Shown in pieces: positions 46,156 to 54,824 of a DNA stretch of 64,000 bases. The notes under the pieces were generated by a model that was given only the letters and a program-made list of their open reading frames with translations, had not been told where the DNA came from and did no database searches. Within the stretch, counting starts at the first letter, position 1. The number at the start of each line of letters is the position of its first letter. Source of the DNA: Actinoallomurus sp963850195. GTDB taxonomy: Bacteria > Actinomycetota > Actinomycetes > Streptosporangiales > Streptosporangiaceae. The position numbers and the translations under genes are program-made. The stretch lies in assembly GCA_963850195.1 (NCBI GenBank), contig CAWKKD010000005.1, positions 1,426,001 through 1,490,000 of the forward strand. Reading direction: 5' to 3'.

Positions 46156-47040
46156 TCAGCCCAGGTAGTCGAGGAGTACGTGCGTGGCGGGGTGGCGGTC
46201 GCCGCCCGGCCGCGTGAGCGCGAAGACCTCGCGGGTGGTCGCCGCGCTGGTCGGGAGCAGGACGACGCTGTCCGGCAGGTGGTAGGCGGCGAGCCGTGGG
46301 ACGAGCGCGATGCCTGCACCGGCCGCGACGAGCGAGAGCATCGCGGGGAAGTCCGCGCAGTGCGCGATCGTGTGCGGGACGAACCCCGCCGTGCCGCAGG
46401 CGCGCTCCAGCATCTGGTGGCAGGTGGTGGCCGGGTGCGGCGCCACCCACTCCCGGCCGGACAGCTCCGCCAGGTCGACGGCGTCGAGCGTGCTGAGCGG
46501 GTCGTCGCGGTGAACGGCGAGGACGACGGGGTCGGTCAGCAGGTCGTGGCGCTCCACCGAGGGCGGCGCCGGGTGCGGGACGAGCTGGTACGAGTACGCG
46601 ATGACCAGGTCCGCCTCGCCGCGCTGCAGGGCCGGCAGGCTCTCCTCCGGTTCCAGGGTGGCGACCTGGAACTGCATCCGTGTTCCGTGCTCGGCGCGCA
46701 GCCTGCGCCACGCGTCGGCGACCAGGGTGGCGACCGCGGAGGAGAACGCCCCGATCCGTACCGTGCCGGTGATCTCCGTGCCGAGCGCGACGAGGTCCGC
46801 CTCGGCCGCGGCGAGCTGGCCGAGGACGATGCTGGTGTGGGCGACGAGCACCCGGCCGGCCTCGGTGAGCTTGAGCCGGCGTCCGCTGCGCTCGACGAGC
46901 CGCATCCCGGTCTCCCGCTCGAGGGCCGCGAGCTGCTGCGATACCGCGGGGCCGCTGAGGTGTGAGGCCTTCGCGGCGGCGGCGACCGTGCCGTGGACCG
47001 CGAGGGCGTGGAGGAGCCGGAGCCGCCGGATCTCTAACAT
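46156..47040 (-). CDS. LysR-family transcriptional regulator
   Basis: A 294-aa regulator. HTH (AAAAKASHLSGPAVSQQLAALE) at about 18-40, then the periplasmic-binding-type effector domain (about 85-290). ATG 47040 is preceded by AGGAAGA. It is divergent from an EamA transporter gene 72 bp away, the usual arrangement for a regulator that controls its neighbour exporter. Confidence 0.92.
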   Translation of the reverse strand: MLEIRRLRLLHALAVHGTVAAAAKASHLSGPAVSQQLAALERETGMRLVERSGRRLKLTEAGRVLVAHTSIVLGQLAAAEADLVALGTEITGTVRIGAFSSAVATLVADAWRRLRAEHGTRMQFQVATLEPEESLPALQRGEADLVIAYSYQLVPHPAPPSVERHDLLTDPVVLAVHRDDPLSTLDAVDLAELSGREWVAPHPATTCHQMLERACGTAGFVPHTIAHCADFPAMLSLVAAGAGIALVPRLAAYHLPDSVVLLPTSAATTREVFALTRPGGDRHPATHVLLDYLG

Positions 47041-47112
47041 GAAGCCAGTCTTCCTAATTGCGGCCGAAAACATAACTGGACCTGTTAGGTCGACTGTGAC
47101 AGGAATCTAGGT

Positions 47113-48012
47113 ATGGGTTCCTTCCGAGCGCATTCCGCACTATTGGTGACGATCGTGCTGTGGGCCGTGGCCTTCCCCGCCATCCGGGTCGGCGTCGCCG
47201 GGTGGGGACCCGCGGCCCTTTCGATCCTGAGGCTCGCCATCGCGTCTTTGGTCCTCGGGCTGGTGGCGCCGGCGCTGGGCGTACGACGGCCGGCCCGTAA
47301 GGACCTCCCGCTGATCCTCCTGGCGGGGCTGACCGGGATGGCCGGCTACCAGCTCCTGCTGAACTGGGGCGAGGTCCGCGTACCCGCCGGGACCGCGAGC
47401 CTCATCGTCGTCACCAACCCGATCTACAGCGCGATCGCCGCCGTGCTGTTCCTCGGTGAGCGGCTGAGCGGAAGGCGGATCGCCGGCGGGATCGTGGCGC
47501 TCGCCGGGACCGCCACCATCGCGACCGCGCGCGGAGGGCTGAGCGTCGACCGCGCGGCGTGGATCATCCTGGCCGCCGCCGTCGCCTTCGGCGTCTACCA
47601 CGTGGCCATCAAGCCGCTGCTCAGCCGGTACACCGGGCTCGAGGTCACCGCGTACGCCACGTGGACGGGGACCCTGCTGCTGCTCCCCGCGATCCCGGCC
47701 CTCGTGCACGCGATACCCGACGCGACGCTCAAGTCGACCTGGGCGGTCATCTTCCTCGGCCTCGCGCCCTCCGCGCTGGGCTTCGTGACCTGGGCGTACG
47801 CCGTCGCGCGCCTGCCCGTCACGGTCGCGACCGGCTCGCTCTACCTGGCGCCGCCGATCGCCGTCCTGGTCGGGTACGTGTGGCTGCACGAGACGCCGCG
47901 CCTCACCGAGCTGGTCGGCGGTGTGATCGCCATCGGCGGCGTCGTGATCGCCAACAGCCGGCCCCGTACGAGCACGGTGCCGGCCGTGGAGGCGGCGGAC
48001 GCGAAGGCCTGA
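47113..48012 (+). CDS. EamA/DMT-family transporter
   Basis: A 299-aa protein with ten hydrophobic spans in two EamA repeats (about 8-130 and 143-283; PAGTASLIVVTNPIYSAIAA in the first). The superfamily exports amino acids, metabolites or drugs. Divergent from and probably controlled by the LysR regulator. It converges, with a 13-bp gap, on the desaturase/diiron-oxygenase cluster and could export that pathway's product, but nothing in the sequence proves it. Confidence 0.9.
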   Translation: MGSFRAHSALLVTIVLWAVAFPAIRVGVAGWGPAALSILRLAIASLVLGLVAPALGVRRPARKDLPLILLAGLTGMAGYQLLLNWGEVRVPAGTASLIVVTNPIYSAIAAVLFLGERLSGRRIAGGIVALAGTATIATARGGLSVDRAAWIILAAAVAFGVYHVAIKPLLSRYTGLEVTAYATWTGTLLLLPAIPALVHAIPDATLKSTWAVIFLGLAPSALGFVTWAYAVARLPVTVATGSLYLAPPIAVLVGYVWLHETPRLTELVGGVIAIGGVVIANSRPRTSTVPAVEAADAKA

Positions 48013-48025
48013 TGAGGCCGCCGGG

Positions 48026-49042
48026 TCAGCGGGTCATGCAGGTCTCGTCGCGGCCCTGGTAGACCAGCTCACCCGTGAACACCTTGCGATAGAAGGACCA
48101 GTAGGACGGTTCGATGCTCTCGAACTTGCCCCACTCCATGTCGCTCAGCTGCGGGATGTTCACCATCGGAACACCCTGGTGGTAATGGTGCGCCGTATGC
48201 ATGTTGTTGTAGTTGGTGAACCACTGGGCGAACCGCGAGGCCGTGATGGATCGCGTGTTGCTCAGCACGTTCGGGTCGGTCTGGGTGTTGAGGCCGAAGT
48301 GCTCGGCGAGCTCGATCAGGAAGTGGGTCGCCTCGGAGACCAGGGCGGCCGGCAGCACCCACGCGAACAGCACGAAGTACGAGCCGGTCAGGATCGAGGC
48401 GGCCACGGCGGCCACGATGATCAGTGCGAACAGCCGGTACTCCGTGCGGATCCGCCGCAGGTCGCGCTCGCGGTTCACCCGGGGAATGGGCCGGCCGAGC
48501 AGGCTGCGGACGGTGTCCTTCCCGACGTCCACGAACCGGGCCAGGTGGAACGACGCGTACAGGAAGCCCCACCACCGGTTGAGGTTACGGAACCGGTAGT
48601 TGAAGAACTCCCGGTTCTGCGTCGTACCGAGGAACGCGTGGTGGCGCAGGTGCTCGTACTTGTAGTGGGAGAAGGAGCTGAGCATGCCCACGCCGCACAG
48701 GAAGCCGAAGACGCGGTTCAGGCGGCGTGAGCGGTACGCGTGCTCGTGGAGGCACTCATGCTGGAGTTCGACCAGGTGCGCGTACAGGAGACCCAGGACG
48801 ATGACGGCGGGGGTGATGACGTACCAGGTCGGCGCGAGCAGGATCCCCGCCCAGCAGATGACGATCGGCACGGCCGCGATCAGTAGCTTCTTGGTGAACT
48901 GCCGCGGGTTCCGCTGGAACATGTCCTTGGGAAGGTTGCGACGGATGTCCTTGCCCCGTACGGGTGCGAGCAGGACTTCTTGAGCGCCGTCCAGTTTTCG
49001 CTGGTCTTCGATGACGGGAAGAGACCCGTCGGCGGTCGGCAT
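48026..49042 (-). CDS. membrane fatty-acid-desaturase-like diiron enzyme
   Basis: A 338-aa integral-membrane oxidase. The His-box set is complete: HECLHEH (95-101), HLRHH (131-135) and HTAHHYH (282-288), with an extra His in LAEHFG near 248. Four hydrophobic stretches (about 53-70, 76-92, 205-222, 222-240) anchor it. The family includes acyl desaturases, hydroxylases and amino-acid- or sphingolipid-modifying oxidases. It follows the diiron oxygenase gene after 22 bp, so the two are co-transcribed. The N-terminus is short and hydrophilic with no fused ferredoxin or cytochrome b5. Substrate unknown; a role in a small secondary pathway is inferred. Confidence 0.85.
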   Translation of the reverse strand: MPTADGSLPVIEDQRKLDGAQEVLLAPVRGKDIRRNLPKDMFQRNPRQFTKKLLIAAVPIVICWAGILLAPTWYVITPAVIVLGLLYAHLVELQHECLHEHAYRSRRLNRVFGFLCGVGMLSSFSHYKYEHLRHHAFLGTTQNREFFNYRFRNLNRWWGFLYASFHLARFVDVGKDTVRSLLGRPIPRVNRERDLRRIRTEYRLFALIIVAAVAASILTGSYFVLFAWVLPAALVSEATHFLIELAEHFGLNTQTDPNVLSNTRSITASRFAQWFTNYNNMHTAHHYHQGVPMVNIPQLSDMEWGKFESIEPSYWSFYRKVFTGELVYQGRDETCMTR

Positions 49043-49064
49043 AATGCCCTCCTTGATCGAGGCG

Positions 49065-50009
49065 TCAGCCCAGGCCGAACAGCCGGTCGTGAACTCCGTG
49101 GAAGAATTCCGACGCGACGTTCCCCCGGATCTGGACGCCGATTGCGAATTCCCGGATCGCCTCCGGGTTCTTCTTGATGACGGGCATGAAGACCCCGTCG
49201 ATCCACTCTCGGCTGTGGTCCTGGTCGACGACGGTGTGCACGGCCTGATAGCGGCTCACCGGGTCGGGTACGCCCAGTCGCCGGCAGGCGTCCACGGTCG
49301 CGGAGAAGCGCGCCGGCGCGGTCTGCTCGAGCAGGCCGATTCCGGCGAGCCCGCGCAGGAGGTAGCGGCGACGAAGGTTGTACATCAGCAGCTCACAGGC
49401 GTTCGCGTACGCCTCGGGGAACTCCAGGATGGACAGGTCGACGTCGGTGTTCCGCGTGACGTGACCTTCCATCCAGTCGGCCATGTCGTTGAACATCGTG
49501 GTGTGCACGGCGCCGTGGTCGCCGTTGCCCATCTCGTCCCAGTAGTTCTCGCCGATCGTCATCTTCGTGACGCCCGACGAGCCGATCTGGGCCAACGCCA
49601 TGAGGTCGTCGAAGCGGCTGTCGACCTTTCCCTCGGCCAGCACCATCAGCGCGACGTCCAGAATGCTGGCGTCATTCCGTAGGTAGTCGCAGACGTCCTG
49701 GTACTCGTGCTCGGCCGAGACCGCGAGGAACCAGTCCTGGAACTCCGCGGGAGTTTCGGGAAGGTCCGACTCGGCGGGCCGTACCCGGTCTTCCTCGTAC
49801 TGGTTCCACCGGGTCTCGATCTGCATGATCCGGTCCGTAGGTTGCCAGTCGGACAGGCCGATGCTGTCTTCCGGCGGCGTAAAGAACTGCAGGTAGTACT
49901 GGTGCAGCTCGCGCAGACAGGCGAGCTTGGCCGCAGAGTCGGGCGCCGTTCCCGGGTCCGTCGGGAAAGCGCGCTGAACGTCGGAGTCGTGGGCAGCGGA
50001 ACGATCCAC
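49065..50009 (-). CDS. heme-oxygenase-like diiron oxygenase (iron-containing redox enzyme family)
   Basis: A 314-aa helical protein of the HDO/Haem_oxygenas_2 group, which contains UndA, BesC, SznF and CADD-type enzymes. Ligands visible: Glu159 in YWDEMGNG with His169 (E-x9-H) and the H-x3-D-x2-H triplet His258, Asp262, His265. The first-helix carboxylate is not certain; Asp130, Asp134 or Asp135 are candidates, and a Glu is expected in described members. GTG 50009 follows GAGGAG. Known HDOs cleave C-C bonds or hydroxylate nitrogen in small amino or fatty acids. Paired with a membrane desaturase and near an O-methyltransferase; product unknown. Confidence 0.82.
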   Translation of the reverse strand: MDRSAAHDSDVQRAFPTDPGTAPDSAAKLACLRELHQYYLQFFTPPEDSIGLSDWQPTDRIMQIETRWNQYEEDRVRPAESDLPETPAEFQDWFLAVSAEHEYQDVCDYLRNDASILDVALMVLAEGKVDSRFDDLMALAQIGSSGVTKMTIGENYWDEMGNGDHGAVHTTMFNDMADWMEGHVTRNTDVDLSILEFPEAYANACELLMYNLRRRYLLRGLAGIGLLEQTAPARFSATVDACRRLGVPDPVSRYQAVHTVVDQDHSREWIDGVFMPVIKKNPEAIREFAIGVQIRGNVASEFFHGVHDRLFGLG

Positions 50010-50066
50010 GTTTTCTCCTCGCCATCACGAACCGGCCCATAGGCCGTGGAGGACATATGTGGTCGT

Positions 50067-50095
50067 ACGATAACCGCTGATAAACGCCGCGCCAA
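50067..50095 (-). promoter_or_regulatory. promoter of the diiron oxygenase-desaturase operon
   Basis: On the minus strand TTGGCG (50095-50090), a 17-bp spacer and TATCGT (50072-50067). The start point would be near 50060, giving a leader of about 50 nt. Confidence 0.6.
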
Positions 50096-50099
50096 GACC

Positions 50100-50115
50100 A
50101 GTCCGAATACGGACT
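50100..50115. promoter_or_regulatory. palindrome just upstream of the diiron oxygenase promoter
   Basis: AGTCCG-AATA-CGGACT, perfect, 4 bp upstream of the -35 box, where an activator usually binds. Confidence 0.5.
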
Positions 50116-50262
50116 AGAACCCATTTCGGACCCGACTGATGATCTTCTTGATAATGGTTTTAGGGTGCCTTAAGGAAGCCCCGTACATCGGTGTTCATTC
50201 GGCCTCGGACCTACTCATAATGCGACCGGACAATCCCGATGCGTAACAGAAAAGCTACCTTC

Positions 50263-51312
50263 CTATTTGGTGGCAGAGATGATTCCGTGCGGCGTCCAGG
50301 CACCCGCGCAGGCGATCCGTTCGATCTCGGGGAATCCCGCGGCCCGCAGGCATTCCTCGTACTTGGACCAGGCGTAGATCATTCCGCCGCCGCCCGGCAG
50401 CGCGGCGAAGTAGGCGCTGTCCAGGCCGGCCATCAGCGGGCCGTCGCCGGTGTCGTCCGACATCGAGTTCATGATCAGGACCTTGCCGCCGTCGGGCAGC
50501 GCCTCATGTGCCCTGACCAGCAGCGCGGTGTCCTGCTCGAGCGGCCAGATCTGCATCTGGTGGACGAACATGGCGGCGTCGTGCCCCGGCGGGTAGGGCT
50601 CGGCGAAGATGTCGTGGGCGAGCACCTCGATGCGGTCGGACAGGCCGGCCTCGTCGACGCGCTTCTGGGCCAGCGGCACGACGCCCGGCAGCTCCAGAAT
50701 GGTGATCCGCAGGTGCGGATAGGCCTGCGCCACGGCCACCGCGATGGCCGCGTCACCGCCGCCGACGTCGAGCAGCCGGTCGATCGCGCGGAAGTCGACG
50801 TTGTCCACCAGATAGCGGGCGGCCATCTGCGACCACGAGCTCATGAACCGGTAGAAGACCTCGCTGAGCTGGGGGTCTTCGGTCATGCGGTGGTAGAGCG
50901 TGGGCCCGTCGCCGGGAACCCTTCGCAGCCCGACGTTGGTGTTGGCGCGCAACGACTCGGTGAAGTCGGCCAGGCCGAGATAGGCGACGTACGCCTCGAA
51001 GCCGATCACCGCCTGGAAAAGCTCCCACATTCCGTCGGTGAACAGCCGCGAGACCGTCGCGTCATTGCGATATCCGTCGCCGGACCGGCGGATCAGGCGC
51101 AGCGAGGTCACGCCGAGGAGCAGAATGTCCAGCGCCCGGTCCTCGAGCGTCAGCTCGGTCCCGATCCGTTCGCGGGAGAGTCCGGGGCTGCGTTCCAGCA
51201 GGTCGAAGAGGCCGAGTTCGGCGCCCGCCCGCAGAAATTGGAATGCCGCGTGGCCGAACAGTGTGTGGGTGAGTTCGTCCTGACTGAGCTCGTCCTCGTA
51301 CGGATCGGCCAT
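50263..51312 (-). CDS. SAM-dependent O-methyltransferase (plant OMT-like)
   Basis: A 349-aa methyltransferase with an N-terminal dimerisation/winged-helix domain (about 10-90) and a Rossmann domain with motif I LLDVGGGDAAIAVAVA (about 175) and ILELPGV. The position of the usual catalytic His-Asp reads FVHQMQIWPLEQD, keeping a His. Homologues methylate hydroxyls in polyketides, anthracyclines and phenazine-type products. ATG 51312 has GAGGAAG upstream. It is transcribed toward the diiron oxygenase gene, which has its own promoter 250 bp downstream. Confidence 0.88.
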   Translation of the reverse strand: MADPYEDELSQDELTHTLFGHAAFQFLRAGAELGLFDLLERSPGLSRERIGTELTLEDRALDILLLGVTSLRLIRRSGDGYRNDATVSRLFTDGMWELFQAVIGFEAYVAYLGLADFTESLRANTNVGLRRVPGDGPTLYHRMTEDPQLSEVFYRFMSSWSQMAARYLVDNVDFRAIDRLLDVGGGDAAIAVAVAQAYPHLRITILELPGVVPLAQKRVDEAGLSDRIEVLAHDIFAEPYPPGHDAAMFVHQMQIWPLEQDTALLVRAHEALPDGGKVLIMNSMSDDTGDGPLMAGLDSAYFAALPGGGGMIYAWSKYEECLRAAGFPEIERIACAGAWTPHGIISATK

Positions 51313-51375
51313 TGACCGCTTCCTCTCTTGCCGCGACTCACTCGACCCATTCACGGGCGACCAACAAAGATCAAC

Positions 51376-51403
51376 GTTATAACTGACCGTCAGTAATGTC
51401 GCA
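51376..51403 (-). promoter_or_regulatory. O-methyltransferase promoter with TetR-type operator in the spacer
   Basis: Minus-strand TGCGAC (51403-51398), 16-bp spacer, TATAAC (51381-51376). The spacer is almost filled by ACTGAC-C-GTCAGT (51382-51394), a perfect 13-bp palindrome of the form bound by many TetR-family repressors. Confidence 0.55.
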
Positions 51404-51567
51404 TATTTCTGTTATGACCGATAGTGGCCAAATATGTGGCTTATACCTATCTTGACGGTGATCTACGCCGGGCCGGCGCCTCGTACGCCGAGGCCCGCGA
51501 AACGTTTCTCATCCTGGGTTAATGAACGGCTCAGGCCGTTCCCACGGTCGGGCCCGAGCGTTGGCCC

Positions 51568-52818
51568 ATGAGCGAGCTGACGACGTGGCCGGGGACCGCC
51601 GGCGTACCGCCGGGACCGGCACACGACCCTCTCATCGAGGTCGCCCTTCCGGTGTTCAACGAGGAGCGTGTCCTGGCGGCCAGCGTGCGCCGCCTGCACG
51701 CCTACCTCCGCGACACCCTCCCCTACCGTTTCGTGATCACCATCGCCGACAACGCCAGCACCGACCGGACCTGGGAGGTCGCCGAGCGCCTGGCCCTGGA
51801 GCTCGCCGAGGTGGAGGCCGTACGCCTCGACCTGAAGGGGCGCGGGCGCGCGCTGCGCCACGTCTGGGGCACCAGCGCGGCCGACGTGGTCGCCTACATG
51901 GACGTCGACCTGTCCACCGACCTGCACGCGTTCCTGCCGCTGGTCGCGCCGCTGGTGTCCGGCCACAGCGACCTGGCCATCGGCAGCCGGCTCTCGCGCG
52001 GCTCCGACGTGGTCCGCGGCCCGAAGCGCGAGGCGATCTCCCGCGTCTACAACCTGCTGCTGCACGCGACGCTCGCCGCGCGGTTCTCCGACGCCCAGTG
52101 CGGCTTCAAGGCCGGACGCGCCGAGGTCGTACGCGCGCTGCTGCCCGCGATCGAGGACGAGGCGTGGTTCTTCGACACCGAACTCCTGCTCCTCGCCGAA
52201 CGCGGCGGCCTGCGCATCCACGAGGTGCCGGTCGACTGGGTGGACGACCCGGACAGCCGCGTCGACGTCCTCCGTACGGCGGTCGACGACCTGCGCGGCA
52301 TGGCTCGGGTGGCACGCCGGGTTCTGTCCGGCGCGTTCCGCGTCCCGTTGCCGGCCCGCTCACGTGGGGCGCGCCTGCCGGCCGGCATGCGCGGGCAGCT
52401 CCCGAGCTTCGCGGTGATCGGCGTGGTCAGCACGGTCACGCAGCTCGCGCTGTACGCGGCGCTGCGCTCGCTCACGCCGGTGATCACCGCGAACCTCGTC
52501 TCGTACGTCCTCGCGGCGATCGCCAACACCGCCGCCAACCGGCGCTTCACCTTCGGCGTGACCGGTGCGCGCGACGCCGTACGTCACCAGCTCGAGGGCG
52601 GCGTCGCCTTCCTCGTCGGGCTGACCGTCAGCACCGCAGGCCTGGCCGCCGTGCACGCGCTCGCCCCGGGCGCACCCCGGACCGCCGAGGTCGGCGCGCT
52701 GTTCGCCCTCAACCTGTTCGCCGCCGCCATCCGCTTCGTGCTGCTGCGCGCCTGGGTATTCCACCCTCGGCGCGCCGCGCCCGCCCACGAGCCCGTCCTC
52801 CAGGAGCAGAACCGTTGA
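51568..52818 (+). CDS. GT2 glycosyltransferase fused to a GtrA-like membrane domain
   Basis: A 416-aa protein. The first 265 residues are a GT2 fold (ALPVFNEERVLAASV, ADNASTDRTWEVA, AYMDVDLSTDL with the DxD-type metal site). A GtrA domain with four spans follows (about 275-400, FAVIGVVSTVTQLALY). It probably makes a polyprenyl-phosphate sugar on the inner face and helps flip it. The next gene, a GT39 enzyme that would use such a donor, overlaps by 4 bp (TTGA). Confidence 0.9.
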   Translation: MSELTTWPGTAGVPPGPAHDPLIEVALPVFNEERVLAASVRRLHAYLRDTLPYRFVITIADNASTDRTWEVAERLALELAEVEAVRLDLKGRGRALRHVWGTSAADVVAYMDVDLSTDLHAFLPLVAPLVSGHSDLAIGSRLSRGSDVVRGPKREAISRVYNLLLHATLAARFSDAQCGFKAGRAEVVRALLPAIEDEAWFFDTELLLLAERGGLRIHEVPVDWVDDPDSRVDVLRTAVDDLRGMARVARRVLSGAFRVPLPARSRGARLPAGMRGQLPSFAVIGVVSTVTQLALYAALRSLTPVITANLVSYVLAAIANTAANRRFTFGVTGARDAVRHQLEGGVAFLVGLTVSTAGLAAVHALAPGAPRTAEVGALFALNLFAAAIRFVLLRAWVFHPRRAAPAHEPVLQEQNR

Positions 52819-54824
52819 CCACTCTCCTTTCCGCCGAACCGCGCATCTCTTCCGAGCGGCCGGCCTCCCGGGCATCGTGGGCGCTGTGGCCGATCCTCGC
52901 GCTCGGCGCCCTGCTCTACTGCTGGGCGCTCGCCGGAAACGGCGACGCCAACACCTATTACTCCGCGGCCGTGCGCAGCGGCACGCAGAGCTGGAAGGCG
53001 TTCTTCTTCGGCTCGCTGGACTCCGCGTCCTTCATCACCGTCGACAAGCCGCCGATGGCCCTGTGGGTGATGGAACTGTCCGCGCGGATCTTCGGGTTCG
53101 GCACGTGGAGCCTGCTGCTCCCCCAGGTCGCCATGGGCGTCGCGACCGTCGCCCTGCTGTACGCCACGGTCCGCCGCGTCTTCGGCCCGCCGGCCGGGCT
53201 GATCGCGGCGCTCGTCCTGACGCTGACCCCGATCACCGTGGCGATCGACCGGGACAACAACCCCGACACGCTGCTGGTGCTGCTGCTGGTGCTCGCCGCG
53301 TGGGCGGGCGTACGCGCACTGGAGTCCGGGCGGCTGCCCTGGTCGCTCGCCTCGGCCTTCTTCCTCGGTTGCGGCTTCACCACCAAGATGCTCCAGGCCT
53401 ACCTCCTGCTGCCCGCGCTCGCGCTCGTCCTGTTGCTGTGCGCGCCCGGCGGGCCACTGCGGCGGGTCCTCCACCTGCTCGCGGCCGGGGCCGTCCTCGC
53501 GGTGTCGTCCCTGTGGTGGGCGGTCACCGTGGATCTGATCCCGGCGGCCGACCGGCCGTACATCGGGGGCAGCACGGACGGCACCGTCTGGAACCTGATC
53601 GTCGGCTACAACGGCCTTGGGCGGGTGACCGGCGAGAACGGCGGGCCCGGTGGGCGCGGCGGTGGGTTCTCCGGTGCGTCCGGCGCCGGACGGATGTTCA
53701 ACGACGTTCTGGCGGGCCAGATCTCCTGGCTGCTGCCGTTCGCCGCGCTCGCGCTGGTCGTGTGCCTGATCCTGTATCGGGGACGGCCCCGCACCGACGC
53801 GGCGCGCGCGTCCGTACTGCTGTGGGGCGGCTGGCTCGCCGTGCACGTCGTGGTCCTGAGCTACTCCGGCGGGATCGTGCACCCGTACTACACGACCGCG
53901 ATGGCCCCGGCGATCGCCGCGCTGACCGGCATCGGCGCCGTCACGCTGTTCGGGGCGTACCGGGGTCGCGCGCTCGCCGCGGGGACCGCGCTCACCGGTA
54001 CGTGGGCGTTCGTGGTCCTGCGGCGTACGCCGCACTGGCATCCGTGGCTGGCCTGGACGGTGGCCGCGCTCACGCTCGTCACGGTGGCGTGCCTGCTCGG
54101 CCGCCGTCGGGTGGCGCGACTCGGCGTGCTCGCCGCCGTCGCGGGCCTGCTGGCCGGTCTCGCCGGTCCGGCCGCGTACGCCGCGTCGGCCGCGACCACG
54201 CGGACGAACGGCACCAACCCGCTCGCCGGACCGTCCTCGGGCCGCGTGGGCTTCCCGGACGGCGGCCGGATGCGTCGGACCGGCAGCGACCCGGGCGGGC
54301 CTCCGCCGGGAGACATGCCCGGCATGCCGGGGCGTCCAGGCGGATCCGGAGACCTCGGCGGTCCTGGAGGTCCTGGCGGTCCCGGCGGTCCCGGCGGTCC
54401 CGGCGGTCCCGGCGGTCCCGGCGGTCCCGGCGGCCCTGGGGGTCCCGGTGGTCCGGGCGGGATGGGCGGTGCCGACGCCAAGCTGGTCTCGTACCTGGAG
54501 AAGAACCAGGGCGCGGCGACCTGGCTCGTCGCGGTCTCCGACTCGCAGTCCGCCGCGTCGATCATCCTCAAGACGGGCCGACCGGTGATCTCCATGTTCG
54601 GCTTCACCGGTAGCGATCCCGCGATGACCGTGGCGAAGCTCCAGGCGTACGTTCGCGCCGGGCGGCTGCGCTACGTCATGACCGGCGGCGGAGGACCGGG
54701 CGGGCGCGGATCGTCCTCCGAGGTGACGGCCTGGGTTCGGCAGAACTGCGCGGCGGTCCCCGCGTCCGCGTACGGCGGCTCGTCGTCCGGCGTACGGGCC
54801 CAGGCGCTCTACCGCTGCGGCTGA
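52815..54824 (+). CDS. GT39 (ArnT/PMT-like) glycosyltransferase with Gly-Pro-rich linker
   Basis: A 669-aa membrane protein. TTG start with AGGAG 8 nt upstream. The N-terminal multi-span PMT/ArnT part has FITVDKPPMALWVM and DRDNNPDTLLVL, typical of lipid-linked-sugar-dependent transferases; active-site Asp residues are in the first external loop. At about 515-550 is a perfect GGP repeat (collagen-like), then a soluble C-terminal domain (AKLVSYLEKNQGAATWLVAVS..., about 552-669) with two Cys. Donor likely comes from the coupled GT2-GtrA protein. Acceptor unknown: lipid, protein or wall polymer. Confidence 0.88.
   Translation: MTTLLSAEPRISSERPASRASWALWPILALGALLYCWALAGNGDANTYYSAAVRSGTQSWKAFFFGSLDSASFITVDKPPMALWVMELSARIFGFGTWSLLLPQVAMGVATVALLYATVRRVFGPPAGLIAALVLTLTPITVAIDRDNNPDTLLVLLLVLAAWAGVRALESGRLPWSLASAFFLGCGFTTKMLQAYLLLPALALVLLLCAPGGPLRRVLHLLAAGAVLAVSSLWWAVTVDLIPAADRPYIGGSTDGTVWNLIVGYNGLGRVTGENGGPGGRGGGFSGASGAGRMFNDVLAGQISWLLPFAALALVVCLILYRGRPRTDAARASVLLWGGWLAVHVVVLSYSGGIVHPYYTTAMAPAIAALTGIGAVTLFGAYRGRALAAGTALTGTWAFVVLRRTPHWHPWLAWTVAALTLVTVACLLGRRRVARLGVLAAVAGLLAGLAGPAAYAASAATTRTNGTNPLAGPSSGRVGFPDGGRMRRTGSDPGGPPPGDMPGMPGRPGGSGDLGGPGGPGGPGGPGGPGGPGGPGGPGGPGGPGGPGGMGGADAKLVSYLEKNQGAATWLVAVSDSQSAASIILKTGRPVISMFGFTGSDPAMTVAKLQAYVRAGRLRYVMTGGGGPGGRGSSSEVTAWVRQNCAAVPASAYGGSSSGVRAQALYRCG
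54357..54463 (+). repeat. 9-bp tandem repeat coding Gly-Gly-Pro
   Basis: GGCGGTCCC and near variants repeat about eleven times in frame in the GT39 gene; six or more central copies are identical. Such an array can change length by slippage without a frameshift. Confidence 0.85.

Noticed and set aside
46156..51312. LysR-EamA pair as a proven part of the desaturase/diiron-oxygenase cluster
   Set aside because: It is adjacent but convergent and has its own divergent promoter; kept only as a possible exporter and regulator.
52815..54824. Collagen-like secreted protein
   Set aside because: The Gly-Gly-Pro run is a short linker inside a multi-span GT39 enzyme, not a Gly-X-Y triple-helix domain.
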